Positions 43,723 to 52,274 of a stretch of 64,000 bases of DNA are shown here, one piece after another. The stretch lies in NCBI RefSeq assembly GCF_013318015.2, contig NZ_CP115843.1:186001-250000 (forward strand), written 5' to 3'. This DNA comes from Agrobacterium tumefaciens. Its GTDB lineage: Bacteria; Pseudomonadota; Alphaproteobacteria; Rhizobiales; Rhizobiaceae. The translations under genes and the position numbers were made by a program. The number at the start of each line of letters is the position of its first letter. Within the stretch, counting starts at the first letter, position 1. A model generated the notes under the pieces. The model ran no database searches and was not told the DNA's origin. It saw only the letters and a list, made by a program, of their open reading frames with translations.

Positions 43723-45153
43723 TCAAATCATCGCCGAGACCAACAACGGCGAGGTGTAGGCCTCCAAACCCTCGACCCCGCCTTCCGAGCCGAAGCCGCT
43801 ATCGAGTATGCCGCCGAATGGGGTTTCCGGCAGGCCGAGCGAGAAATGGTTGATGCCAAGCATCCCGGCGCGCACTGTGCGGGAGATCTTTGCTGCCGTA
43901 TGTACATTCGAGGTGAAGGCAAAGGAGGCGAGACCGACCGGCATGCGGTTTGCTTCGGCAAGCGCTTCATCGATCGAGCCCATTCGTGCGACCAGTGCCA
44001 GCGGACCGAAGGGTTCGTCATTCATCGCCAGAAGGCTGGAATTCGCCTCTGCCACCACCGTCGGGCTGTGGAAGTTACCGGTGTTGCCTATCGCATCGCC
44101 GCCGGTCACGATCCTCGCACCCTTGGCCCGCGCATCGGCCACCATGGAGGAAATCACGTTACGCTGGCCGCGGGTGCAGAGCGGCCCCATTAGTGTCCCG
44201 TCCTCGAGCCCATGGCCTACGGTGACCTTAGCGGCGGCAGCTCCGAGACCTTCGACGAATTCGTCATAGATGGCATTCTCAACAAGGAACCGCGTCGGCG
44301 AAACGCAAACCTGACCGGCATTGCGGAACTTCCACTGGGCGGCCAGCGGTATCAGCTTTGACATGTCGGCATCGTCGGCGACGATCACTGGCGCATGACC
44401 GCCAAGTTCCATTGTGACTTTCTTCAGGTGTTCGCCGGCGAGCGCTGCAACGATGCGCCCGACGCGGGTTGAGCCGGTGAGGCTAACCTTGCGGATTTCC
44501 GGCGACTTGATCAGCGCTTCGGAAATCAGAGAGGAACTGCCCCACAGCACGCTGATGGCCCGCGGCGGCAGGCCGGCTTCCAGCAGGCACATGGCGATGT
44601 GCCAGGTGGTGACGGGGGTGACTTCCGAGGGCTTGGCAACGACCGAGCAGCCGGCAGCAAGCGCCGGAGCGATCTTCTGCATCATGCCCCAGGCGGGGAA
44701 ATTCCAAGGCGCGAGAGCGGCGACGGGGCCGGCGGGCTTGCGCATGACACGCAGATCCGCTTCCGCCACGCGGCCGGTGACGATGCGCCCGTAAGACCGG
44801 CGGCCCTCTTCTGCAAACCAGTCGAGCAGGTCGGCGGAGCCGGCCCATTCGAGCCGCGACTGGGCAATCGGCTTGCCCTGTTCCAGCGTCAGGCAACGGG
44901 CGGCTTCGTCGGTCCGCCCTCGCATCAGGTCTGCTGCGCGGCGCAGGATCTTCGAACGCTCATAGGGCGAGACGGCAGACCATTCGGCAAAGCCATCCAG
45001 CGCGGCCTGCGTCGCCTGCGTCACTTCCGCAAGGCCGGCCTTCGGCAGGACGGCCAGCACTTCGTCGGTGGCAGGATCGGTGAGTTCCAGGACGCCTTCG
45101 CTGCCCTTGGTGCGAGTTTCCCCGCCGATGATCAATGTAGCTTCTGAAATCAT
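43723..45153 (-). CDS. NAD(P)-dependent aldehyde dehydrogenase
   Basis: A 476-residue aldehyde dehydrogenase. It has LAPWNFPAWGMMQKIAPALAAGCSVVAKPSE (cofactor), SLTGSTRVGR, base Glu in VTMELGGHAPVIV, nucleophile Cys in RNAGQVCVSPTRFLVE and NDEPFGPLALV. The GQVCVSPTRF context is seen in succinate-semialdehyde and medium-chain aldehyde dehydrogenases. It is the last gene of the leftward sugar-type ABC operon, 21 bases after the permease gene, so its substrate is likely a product of the imported compound. It is not closely similar to the enzyme at 5337-6815. Confidence 0.9.
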   Translation of the reverse strand: MISEATLIIGGETRTKGSEGVLELTDPATDEVLAVLPKAGLAEVTQATQAALDGFAEWSAVSPYERSKILRRAADLMRGRTDEAARCLTLEQGKPIAQSRLEWAGSADLLDWFAEEGRRSYGRIVTGRVAEADLRVMRKPAGPVAALAPWNFPAWGMMQKIAPALAAGCSVVAKPSEVTPVTTWHIAMCLLEAGLPPRAISVLWGSSSLISEALIKSPEIRKVSLTGSTRVGRIVAALAGEHLKKVTMELGGHAPVIVADDADMSKLIPLAAQWKFRNAGQVCVSPTRFLVENAIYDEFVEGLGAAAAKVTVGHGLEDGTLMGPLCTRGQRNVISSMVADARAKGARIVTGGDAIGNTGNFHSPTVVAEANSSLLAMNDEPFGPLALVARMGSIDEALAEANRMPVGLASFAFTSNVHTAAKISRTVRAGMLGINHFSLGLPETPFGGILDSGFGSEGGVEGLEAYTSPLLVSAMI

Positions 45154-45174
45154 GATGGGTTTCTTTCTTCTGAA

Positions 45175-46119
45175 TTACTTGACGATGCCGATCTTGGTGC
45201 GATCGATGGTTAGTGCCACGGCGATGAGAATGACGATGCCGAAGGCCACGTCCTGGCTTTCCGGCGGCAGGCCGGAAATGGTCACGCCGACGCGGATGAG
45301 GATGGCGATCAGCCCACCAACGAGGCTGGAGAGCACTCCTCCGACACCGCCGGAAATGGCCGTTCCACCGACAACAACGCCGACAAGCGCCGGCAGCAGC
45401 AGACTGTTGGCGACGGTGGCGCTGGCAAACATCGTTTGCGAAATCATAATCACGCCGGCCAGTGCCGCACAGGCCGCCGATGCGGCGAAGGCCAGACTGC
45501 GCACGACATCGCGCCGGACTCCGGAAATATAGACGGCCATCTCATTGGCGCCGAAGGCATAGATGTTGCGGCCAAGATTGGTGAATTGTAGCACCGAGGT
45601 GAGGATTCCGGCGACCATGACCGTCAGGATGAATGAGTTGGAGATGCCGAAGCTGCGCCCCCCGAGCAGATCATAGATCGCCATGCCGGGGGAGATGCCC
45701 ACCATGTTGGCACCCGTCATGAACATGGCGATTCCCTTGAAGATGCCGAGCGCGCCGAGCGAGATGACGAAGGAGGGAACCTGAAGCCGGCCGATGAGAT
45801 AGCCCTGCAGGCCACCGATCACTGCGCCGCCGGCGACCACCACGAAGGCGCTGGCCGAGCCGAGGCTTGGCGACAACAGGGCTGCGGTGACCGCCGCCAG
45901 CGAGGCCATGCCGGCAATCGACAGGTCGAGGCAGCCGAGCAGGATCGGGAGAGTGGTGCCGATGATGAGGATCAGCAGTGGTGCATTGTCCATCAGTAGG
46001 GAGTTGATCGCCCGCCAGCGCAGGATGCCCGGCGCCGCCGTTGATACCGCAATCATTATCAGAACGAGCACCACCAGCGATCCATGCCGACGCAAGAGTT
46101 TGAACCCTGTATCTTTCAT
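45175..46119 (-). CDS. Sugar-type ABC transporter permease (RbsC/AraH family), copy B
   Basis: A 314-residue inner-membrane permease with about ten hydrophobic segments. LILIIGTTLPILLGCLDLSIAGMASLAAVTAALL is the family's glycine-rich segment, GYLIGRLQVPSFVISLGALGIFKGIAM is the typical core, and RNIYAFGANEMAVYISGVRRDVVRSLAF is the cytoplasmic coupling loop. It pairs with the second permease at 47646-48599. Having two different permeases with one ATPase is found in several carbohydrate-uptake class 2 systems. Confidence 0.92.
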   Translation of the reverse strand: MKDTGFKLLRRHGSLVVLVLIMIAVSTAAPGILRWRAINSLLMDNAPLLILIIGTTLPILLGCLDLSIAGMASLAAVTAALLSPSLGSASAFVVVAGGAVIGGLQGYLIGRLQVPSFVISLGALGIFKGIAMFMTGANMVGISPGMAIYDLLGGRSFGISNSFILTVMVAGILTSVLQFTNLGRNIYAFGANEMAVYISGVRRDVVRSLAFAASAACAALAGVIMISQTMFASATVANSLLLPALVGVVVGGTAISGGVGGVLSSLVGGLIAILIRVGVTISGLPPESQDVAFGIVILIAVALTIDRTKIGIVK

Positions 46120-46131
46120 GTCTTCCTCCCC

Positions 46132-47649
46132 TTACACCATCGCCTTTACAAGCTCTTCTTCAGACGGTGGCGCAGCCTGCACGCCATCAATCCGGGCACT
46201 CACACGCCCGTCTTTCATCACGATAATGGCATCCGACAGCGTCAGCACCTCGTCGAGCGTATCGCCCACCAGTAGGATCGCCAGTCCTTCCTCGGCCAGC
46301 TCTTGGATCACGGAGAACAGGTCTGAGCGTGCGCCGGGATCGAGACCGCGGGTTGGATGATCGAGCATGAGAACCTTCAGCGTCTTGCCAAATAACCACT
46401 TGGACAGAACGACTTTCTGCTGGTTGCCGCCCGACAGATTATCGATCCGGTGACCGATCGAGGGGGTCTTGATGGCGAGCTTCGACACCCAGCCTTCGAT
46501 CAAGCCCCGCTCTTTGGCGCGGGAAATCAGGCCTGCGCCATGGCCATGTTGCCAGCCATAGGTGATTGCCACATTCTCGGAGACCGAGGTGTTGCGGATC
46601 ATTCCTTCAGTCTTGCGCTCGGCTGGCAGATAGCCGATGCCCTTGTCGACTGCCTCGGCCGGGCTGTCGATCTTCAGCGGCGCCCCGAAATAGCGGATCT
46701 CACCGGTGAATTTGTCGGCCATGCCGAAGATGGTGCGCAGGACTGTCTCCGCGCCGGAACCTTGCACCCCGATCAGACCGAGGATTTCGCCGGGTGCGAG
46801 CTTAAGGCTGACATCCGCGATCGCACCCGGCACCGAGACATTCGTCAACGTGAGAGCAGGCTCGGCCCCGATATGCGACCGCCTTGCCTTACGATCGGTG
46901 CGGTTTACCCGTTGCTTGCCAACCATCAGTTCGTAGAGCTCATCGACATCGACACCGGCCTTTTCGCGGTCGGCTACATTACGGCCGTCGCTCATGACAT
47001 AGACGCGGTCCGAAATATCGAGGATTTCATCCATACGGTGCGAAACGAATACCACCGAGGAGCGGTGCTTGATGCGGCGAATCTGGCGGAACAGCGCCTG
47101 GATTTCCGGCGGATTCAGGACGGCGGTCGGCTCGTCGAACAGGATGACGAGATGGCCGCGCACCAGTTCTTCGAGCGACAGGACCTTGGCAAGCTCCACC
47201 ATCTGGCGCTGGCCGAAGCTGAGTTCGGAAACCGGTGTAAAGGGATCGAGATCCAGCTCGACCTTATCGAGCTGATATTTCGCACGGTCGCGCAAGTTGT
47301 TCCAGCGATAGACGCCGAGACGGGTCGAGCCCGCCGGCTTGTCGAGAAACAGATTTTCGGCGACCGTCAGAGAGGTTATCAACGACTGTTCCTGATGGAC
47401 GAGGCCAATGCCGACGCTTGCCGCATCGAGCGGAGAACGTAGCTGGACGGTGCGTCCAGCAACCTGGACTATGCCGGTGTCGGGGCGGTGGAGGCCGGCC
47501 ATCACCTTCATGATGGTTGACTTGCCAGAGCCGTTCTGCCCGATAAGGCCGAGAACCTCACCTTCGTTAAGACAGAGGCTGACATCGTCGAGCGCTGTGA
47601 CTTCGCCAAAGCGTTTGCTGATGTGTTCCAAAGAAAATGCAGCTGTCAT
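46132..47649 (-). CDS. Sugar-type ABC transporter ATPase (RbsA family)
   Basis: A 505-residue double-domain ATPase. Domain 1 has IGQNGSGKSTIMKVMAGL, ELSFGQRQMVELAKVLS and LVILFDEPTAVL. Domain 2 has the weakly conserved Walker A IGVQGSGAETVLRTI, typical for RbsA domain 2, then NLSGGNQQKVVLSKWLF and VLMLDHPTRGLDPGARS. In both catalytic stretches the key residues are intact in domain 1 and partly altered in domain 2, as normal for the family. ATG 47649 overlaps the upstream permease stop by 4 bases; the frame reaches 48225 but that part is a shadow of the permease gene. Confidence 0.93.
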   Translation of the reverse strand: MTAAFSLEHISKRFGEVTALDDVSLCLNEGEVLGLIGQNGSGKSTIMKVMAGLHRPDTGIVQVAGRTVQLRSPLDAASVGIGLVHQEQSLITSLTVAENLFLDKPAGSTRLGVYRWNNLRDRAKYQLDKVELDLDPFTPVSELSFGQRQMVELAKVLSLEELVRGHLVILFDEPTAVLNPPEIQALFRQIRRIKHRSSVVFVSHRMDEILDISDRVYVMSDGRNVADREKAGVDVDELYELMVGKQRVNRTDRKARRSHIGAEPALTLTNVSVPGAIADVSLKLAPGEILGLIGVQGSGAETVLRTIFGMADKFTGEIRYFGAPLKIDSPAEAVDKGIGYLPAERKTEGMIRNTSVSENVAITYGWQHGHGAGLISRAKERGLIEGWVSKLAIKTPSIGHRIDNLSGGNQQKVVLSKWLFGKTLKVLMLDHPTRGLDPGARSDLFSVIQELAEEGLAILLVGDTLDEVLTLSDAIIVMKDGRVSARIDGVQAAPPSEEELVKAMV

Positions 47650-48599
47650 TTGATGACCCTGATCTTGCGTCGCAGGTGCCAGGTCGACACTGCCACGGCC
47701 ACAATGATAACGGCGCCTTCCAGCGCGCTTTGGAGAAGGGGATCGACACCGACCTGAATCAGCCCATTGCGGAGAGTGACGAGGATCAACACCCCGATCA
47801 TCGACTGCGGGATACCGCCATGCCCGCCTGACAGCAGTGTTCCGCCGAGAACGCAGGCTGCAATCGAGGGAAACAACAGGCCGATGCCCGATTGCGGATT
47901 GCCGACGCCCATGCGGGCCCCTAGCAGGATGCCGGCCAGCGCATAGCAACTCCCGGCCAATGCAAAAGCTGCAATCTTGTGACGGTTGACCTTGATGCCG
48001 GACATGATCAGCACCGGTTCGTTCTCGCCGATGGCCCGACTCATCCGGCCGAAGCGGGTATGGCGTTCCACAAGCGTGGTGAGAATGATCAGTGCAAATG
48101 TCAGATAGACGATCCAGCTTAAGCCGCCGAGTTTGCTGATTGCTATCGTGGTGATGCGCGCATCGAGGATCTGCGGCAGGCGATCCGGGAAAAAGAGGGC
48201 AGCGAGGCCAACCGTTGTCAGCCACATGCCCAACGTTACGATGAGCGAGGGCATGCGCAGGTAAATGGAGATTGCACCGCTGGTGGCGCCGATTAGGAAA
48301 CCGACGGTCAGCACGAGCGGAATGGCGAAAAGACCGATATCCGTGCTCGTCACCGAGTTGGCGACGGTGATGGACAGAACGATATTGGCAAGCGCGGCTA
48401 TTCCCTCGACCGAGAGATCGATCGACGCCTGCATCAGCACGAAGGTCAGGCCAATGGCGACGATCGCCGGAATGGCGGCGGCTTCCAAAACGGCAGCCAG
48501 ATTGAGCCAGGATGCAAAGCTGTCCGTAACGATGGAGAAAAGGATCACCAGCCCGATCAGTGCCAGCAAGGGGCCTTGTGATTTCATCAAGTTCGACAT
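47646..48599 (-). CDS. Sugar-type ABC transporter permease (RbsC family), copy A
   Basis: A 317-residue permease with about nine membrane segments. IPAIVAIGLTFVLMQASIDLSVEGIAALANIVLSI, IYLRMPSLIVTLGMWLTTVGLAALF and GRMSRAIGENEPVLIMSGIKVNRHKIAAFALAG are the conserved stretches. It is the partner of the permease at 45175. Its start is 113 bases after the binding-protein gene, with a strong stem-loop in that gap. Confidence 0.92.
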   Translation of the reverse strand: MSNLMKSQGPLLALIGLVILFSIVTDSFASWLNLAAVLEAAAIPAIVAIGLTFVLMQASIDLSVEGIAALANIVLSITVANSVTSTDIGLFAIPLVLTVGFLIGATSGAISIYLRMPSLIVTLGMWLTTVGLAALFFPDRLPQILDARITTIAISKLGGLSWIVYLTFALIILTTLVERHTRFGRMSRAIGENEPVLIMSGIKVNRHKIAAFALAGSCYALAGILLGARMGVGNPQSGIGLLFPSIAACVLGGTLLSGGHGGIPQSMIGVLILVTLRNGLIQVGVDPLLQSALEGAVIIVAVAVSTWHLRRKIRVIK

Positions 48600-48638
48600 C
48601 TGCGACTTACGCCTTATCGAATGCGGTGTGGGGAGTTC

Positions 48639-48671
48639 GAAAGGCTCTCCTGGTGTAGAGGAGAGCCTTTC
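48639..48671 (-). terminator. Stem-loop between binding-protein and permease genes
   Basis: GAAAGGCTCTCCT / AGGAGAGCCTTTC, a perfect 13-bp stem with a 7-base loop and no T-run on the minus strand. Such loops stabilise the upstream message or cause partial termination, giving more binding protein than membrane subunits. Confidence 0.7.
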
Positions 48672-48712
48672 ACCGAGTGCGTCTGACGGTGCCCGTCACA
48701 CAACGACGTCGC

Positions 48713-49786
48713 TTAGTTGACGCCTGCCGGGATCTGGCCGGCAGATTTGGCCCAGAAATCAGCTTTGATCTTTTCATAGGTATAGTCGGCCGGGTCCGGC
48801 TTGCGGGCCAGGAAATCGCTCGCATTCTCCTTGGTGATCAGGATTTCCTGCACGAAGAAGTCCCGCTGGGCTTCCGAGAGATCGGCGAGCTTGATGTCAC
48901 CGACGCGGGCGCCGTAGGCGAGAGCCGCAGCGACAGCGCCCTGATATTCGTTCAGGCCGCTCATCGTGGAGAGGATTTCGCCGGATTCGATCAGTTTAAC
49001 GACATCGCTCGAGCCATCGGTGCCGGTCACCGGGATCTTGCCGACAAGGCCAGCTTCGCGAAGCGCCGCCACTGCGCCGAGCGCCATGGCATCATTCTGG
49101 CCGAAGACGCCCTTGATCTTGTCGCCATACTTGGTCAGCCAGGTGCGCATGATGTCCTGAGCGGCAGCCTGCTGCCAGTTGGCAACCTGTTCGTCGAGCA
49201 CCGTCATGCCCGGGCATTCGGCGATGGCCTTGGCAAGACCCATCGAGCGCTGCTTGGCCGGCGCGTTGTCTGGAACGCCCTTGAGCACGACGATGGCGCC
49301 TTCACCGTCGATCGCTTTGCACATGGCCATCCCGTTCTGGTAGCCAGCGTCGACACCATCGAAAGAGATGTTGGCAACCCAGGCTTCGGCTGCTGTATCC
49401 CAAGGGTGAATTTCTTCCGCACGGTTCCACAGCGTTGTGATGAAGCCGCCTGCGTCGCCGATACGCTCGACGAAGGTCTTGGTGAAGGCGGGGGAATCCG
49501 GGAACCAGGTGAAGATGCAGCCTTCGCAGCCTGGTGCGACGATAGCGCCAATGTTCTGCAGTGACTTCTGCGGATCGAAGTCGTTGCTGATCACTTTGAC
49601 ATCGCCGCCCACCGACTTCATGACCTGGGTCGCTCCCCATATCATCTGGGTCCAGTATTCTGCGCTGGTGTTGCCGACCCCGAGATAGAGCTTCTTGGAC
49701 GTGTCTTCCTGAGCAATAGCGGCGGTGCTGATCGTAGCGAGCAGTATCGCCGTGAGGCCCAGGCCCGCAAGTTTCTTGAGTATCAT
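48713..49786 (-). CDS. Sugar-type ABC importer substrate-binding protein
   Basis: A 357-residue periplasmic binding protein of the RbsB-like (Peripla_BP_4) fold. From ATG 49786 (GGGGGAGGAAAC upstream) it begins MILKKLAGLGLTAILLATISTAAIAQ, a Sec signal cleaved after AIA or AQE. LYLGVGNTSAEYWTQMIWGA, SNDFDPQKSLQNIGAIVAPGCEGCIF and VFGQNDAMALGAVAALREAGLVGKIPVTGTDGSSDVVKLI are typical of the fold. The CEGC pair is unusual and could form a disulfide. It delivers ligand to the two permeases downstream. The ligand need not be a sugar given the catabolic neighbours. Confidence 0.92.
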   Translation of the reverse strand: MILKKLAGLGLTAILLATISTAAIAQEDTSKKLYLGVGNTSAEYWTQMIWGATQVMKSVGGDVKVISNDFDPQKSLQNIGAIVAPGCEGCIFTWFPDSPAFTKTFVERIGDAGGFITTLWNRAEEIHPWDTAAEAWVANISFDGVDAGYQNGMAMCKAIDGEGAIVVLKGVPDNAPAKQRSMGLAKAIAECPGMTVLDEQVANWQQAAAQDIMRTWLTKYGDKIKGVFGQNDAMALGAVAALREAGLVGKIPVTGTDGSSDVVKLIESGEILSTMSGLNEYQGAVAAALAYGARVGDIKLADLSEAQRDFFVQEILITKENASDFLARKPDPADYTYEKIKADFWAKSAGQIPAGVN

Positions 49787-50170
49787 GTCGTTTCCTCCCC
49801 CAAAATGATAATCGTGCGATGCCTCTTGCGGCGTCACCGCCTTGGCAAGAAGCGCGGAAGTCATTGCTGCCTTGTCCGATCGATGCTTGACACAACTGCC
49901 CTCCGCTCCGCCGATGCTCGGCTTGCCTCCGGCGGTTGTTGCCTCTCTCCCCTGGAGCTTTCAGCTCTCCCGCCCCTGATGCTGCGTGAACAGACCCCTT
50001 TTGCCCACTGCCCCATCGGCGGCACGTGGGCCCGAAGCGCTTGTCTCAGACGTGACACTTAGTTGTCTTCGGCTATGGTGGCGCGACCTGAACGACGTAG
50101 AAGTATGGAAAGCATCGGCTCTCCGCGTTCCTCCGCCCTTGTAAGACCGTCTGTCGTTCGGTGGATCGGT
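49787..50170 (-). other. Intergenic, promoter region of the ABC operon
   Basis: About 380 bases between the CoA-transferase stop and the binding-protein start, both on the minus strand. It contains TGTCTCA (50043-50049) and GTGACAC (50053-50059), half-sites like those before other genes of this block. No convincing gene is present. Confidence 0.4.
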
Positions 50171-51370
50171 TCAACGACTGATCGCTGCCCCTTCGTGCAC
50201 CAGTGCACCCGCCTCGTCCGGAGTGAAACCGAGGTCGCTGAGTACGTCTGCGGTATGCCAGCCACGCGGTGCCGCAGGTTCTCGAGGGGGCAGGGGGGCG
50301 TCATTGATGCGGATCGAGCCGCGAATGACGGCAACCCGTCCTTCCGTCGGGTGTTCCTCCTGCGTGATCAGCGACACCGCGGTCAGATGCGGATCTTTGC
50401 TCAAGCTCTCGATTGAATGGATTGGCATGACAGCGATGTCGGCGGCGCGGAAGATCGTCAGCCAAGCCTCCGAAGTCTTATCCGTGAGCGGCGCGCCACG
50501 AATCTCGAACCATTCCGCAACATTGACGGCGCGGGCGGCGACGCTCGAAAATCGCGGATCGTCGGCGATGCTCTCCCGGCCGGTCGCGGTGAGGAAGGCG
50601 CGGACCTGCCGATCGGTGTTGATTGTGATGGAGAGGTAGCCATCCTGCGTCTTGACCGGCTGGTTATGCGGGCTTAGCAGCCGCTGGTCGCCATATGGAC
50701 CGGCCGGCGGATCGAAGCTCTGCGCCGCTAGGTGCTCCTGCAGTACCATGGTCGACATGGTCTCGAACATCGGCACCTCGAGGGTAACGCCCTCGCCGGT
50801 GCGCAGGCGGTTCAAGACGGCGGCCATGATAGCTCCGGCGGCGATTTCGCCCACCACGTGATCACAGATCAGCAGCGGCACATAGCCCGGCACGCCATCG
50901 CGAGCGAGCGCCAGGCCCGGCAGCCCGACGGCGCCCTGAACCACGCTGTCATAGGTCGGGAAACCGGCATAGGGGCCATTGGAACCATAGCCGGTCAGCA
51001 GGCAATAGATCTTCTGCGGATGCTCGGCGCGCAGGGTCTCCGGATCGAGCCCCAGCCGCTTCAGTGCGGAGGGCCGCATATTGGCGACGATGACATCGGC
51101 CCAGCCTATCAGCCGCTGCATGACCTTGGCGGCGCCGGGCGATTTCAGGTTGAGGCAGATGTTTCGCTTGCCCCGATTAAGATGGAGATAGGCGCCGGCA
51201 TGCTCGCCGGTTGGCGACAGGCCGCCGAGCCCGCGCATCAGATCGCCTTCAGGGCTTTCGACTTTGATGATCTCGGCACCGTACTGGCCGAGACGCCAGG
51301 TGGCTGCCGGCCCGACCACGACCGATGTCAGATCAAGGATACGTGTGCCGTTCAGGGGTTCATAGCGCAT
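50171..51370 (-). CDS. Family III (CaiB/BaiF) CoA-transferase, copy 2
   Basis: A 399-residue CoA-transferase. It has RILDLTSVVVGPAATWRLGQYGAEIIKVESPEGDLMRGLGG, GAYLHLNRGKRNICLNLKSPGAAKVMQRLI, GPYAGFPTYDSVVQGAVGL with the nucleophile Asp, and TGEGVTLEVPMFETMSTMVLQEHL. It overlaps the hotdog dehydratase gene by 11 bases and so is translated with it. The pair (CoA-transferase plus mesaconyl-C4-CoA-type hydratase) is a recurring combination for activating an unsaturated diacid or monoacid and hydrating it. It is distinct from the copy at 37381. Confidence 0.92.
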   Translation of the reverse strand: MRYEPLNGTRILDLTSVVVGPAATWRLGQYGAEIIKVESPEGDLMRGLGGLSPTGEHAGAYLHLNRGKRNICLNLKSPGAAKVMQRLIGWADVIVANMRPSALKRLGLDPETLRAEHPQKIYCLLTGYGSNGPYAGFPTYDSVVQGAVGLPGLALARDGVPGYVPLLICDHVVGEIAAGAIMAAVLNRLRTGEGVTLEVPMFETMSTMVLQEHLAAQSFDPPAGPYGDQRLLSPHNQPVKTQDGYLSITINTDRQVRAFLTATGRESIADDPRFSSVAARAVNVAEWFEIRGAPLTDKTSEAWLTIFRAADIAVMPIHSIESLSKDPHLTAVSLITQEEHPTEGRVAVIRGSIRINDAPLPPREPAAPRGWHTADVLSDLGFTPDEAGALVHEGAAISR

Positions 51371-52202
51371 GGAATGTCATCACCAATTCTGCTGCAAGGG
51401 TTCCGTCGCTATCAAAAAGCGACATGGTCGCTCCGGTCTCGGTGAGGGTCGGTAAGGCGATCGTCATCGGCCGATTGACGTAGAGCGGGGCGAGATGGCG
51501 GGCCGACAGTGTCTTCAGCACCTTCCCGTGCCCGGTCCGCACATGTTCGGTGGCGAGCAGGGTCGCCAGACCGCCATTTACCACCAGGTCCGGATGGCCT
51601 TCGACGCGCGTTGCATAGTCCCTATCGAAATGGATCCTGTGGGTGTTGAAGCCGAGGGCAGAATATTGAAACAGCATGACGTCATCCGGAGTGACGACCT
51701 TGCCGAGACCGATCGCCGGCGCCCCAGCCGGGGCCGGTTTCGGCGGCTCGGATTTGCGGGTGGGAAGGGCAGCCAGATAGTAGGTCTGCGTCTCGCCAAT
51801 CGCGTTTGAGACGGCGTCTCGGTCGGAGAAATTGTGCTCGATTTTAACGATTGAAAGCGGACCGTCGCGTCCGGTCTTGTCGGTGATGCTCTCAATCCGG
51901 CTCGTGCGCCGAAGCGCCGCGCCAAGCAGGATTGGGCCGTAGAAGGCGGTGGTGCGCTGGCCAAGCAGCAGGCGCGCGCGGTCCATCTGCGGCATCGGAA
52001 TGCCGAGCCCCGGGAACCCGTCTTTGCGCAGTGCATGGCGGGGGGTTTCTCCGGCCAGCATGGCAAAATGCCAGCCGTGCGGAAGCGGATCGCCGGCGTT
52101 CAGGCTCTGCGGATTGATATCTAGCATCGCGGCGACGCGTCTGGCCTGTGCGAGCGTCAGGATATCCACTGTTTCCACGACGGGAAGCGTATCAGGGGAC
52201 AT
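51360..52202 (-). CDS. Hotdog (MaoC/FAS1-like) dehydratase, mesaconyl-C4-CoA hydratase type, copy 2
   Basis: A 280-residue homologue of the protein at 1119-1949. PLPHGWHFAMLAGETPRHALRKDGFPGLGIPMPQMDRARLLLGQRT and VTPDDVMLFQYSALGFNTHRIHFDRDYATRVEGHPDLVVNGGLATLLATEHV are the same signature regions; the Arg-Ile-His-Phe-Asp stretch holds the likely catalytic residues. It acts on an enoyl- or hydroxyacyl-CoA made by the coupled CoA-transferase. Its GC content and codon use match its neighbours, unlike the left-end copy, so the two are not a recent duplication. Confidence 0.85.
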   Translation of the reverse strand: MSPDTLPVVETVDILTLAQARRVAAMLDINPQSLNAGDPLPHGWHFAMLAGETPRHALRKDGFPGLGIPMPQMDRARLLLGQRTTAFYGPILLGAALRRTSRIESITDKTGRDGPLSIVKIEHNFSDRDAVSNAIGETQTYYLAALPTRKSEPPKPAPAGAPAIGLGKVVTPDDVMLFQYSALGFNTHRIHFDRDYATRVEGHPDLVVNGGLATLLATEHVRTGHGKVLKTLSARHLAPLYVNRPMTIALPTLTETGATMSLFDSDGTLAAELVMTFHAL

Positions 52203-52274
52203 GCGTTGTCCTTTCCCTAATGAAGGGCTCGCAGGAAACGCGCCGGCAGCCCGAAAGCTGCCGGCGCGTTTTGC

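Noticed and set aside
47650..48225. 192-residue N-terminal extension of the RbsA-type ATPase
   Set aside because: The extension is out-of-frame permease sequence; ATG 47649 with the ATGA overlap gives a normal-length ATPase.
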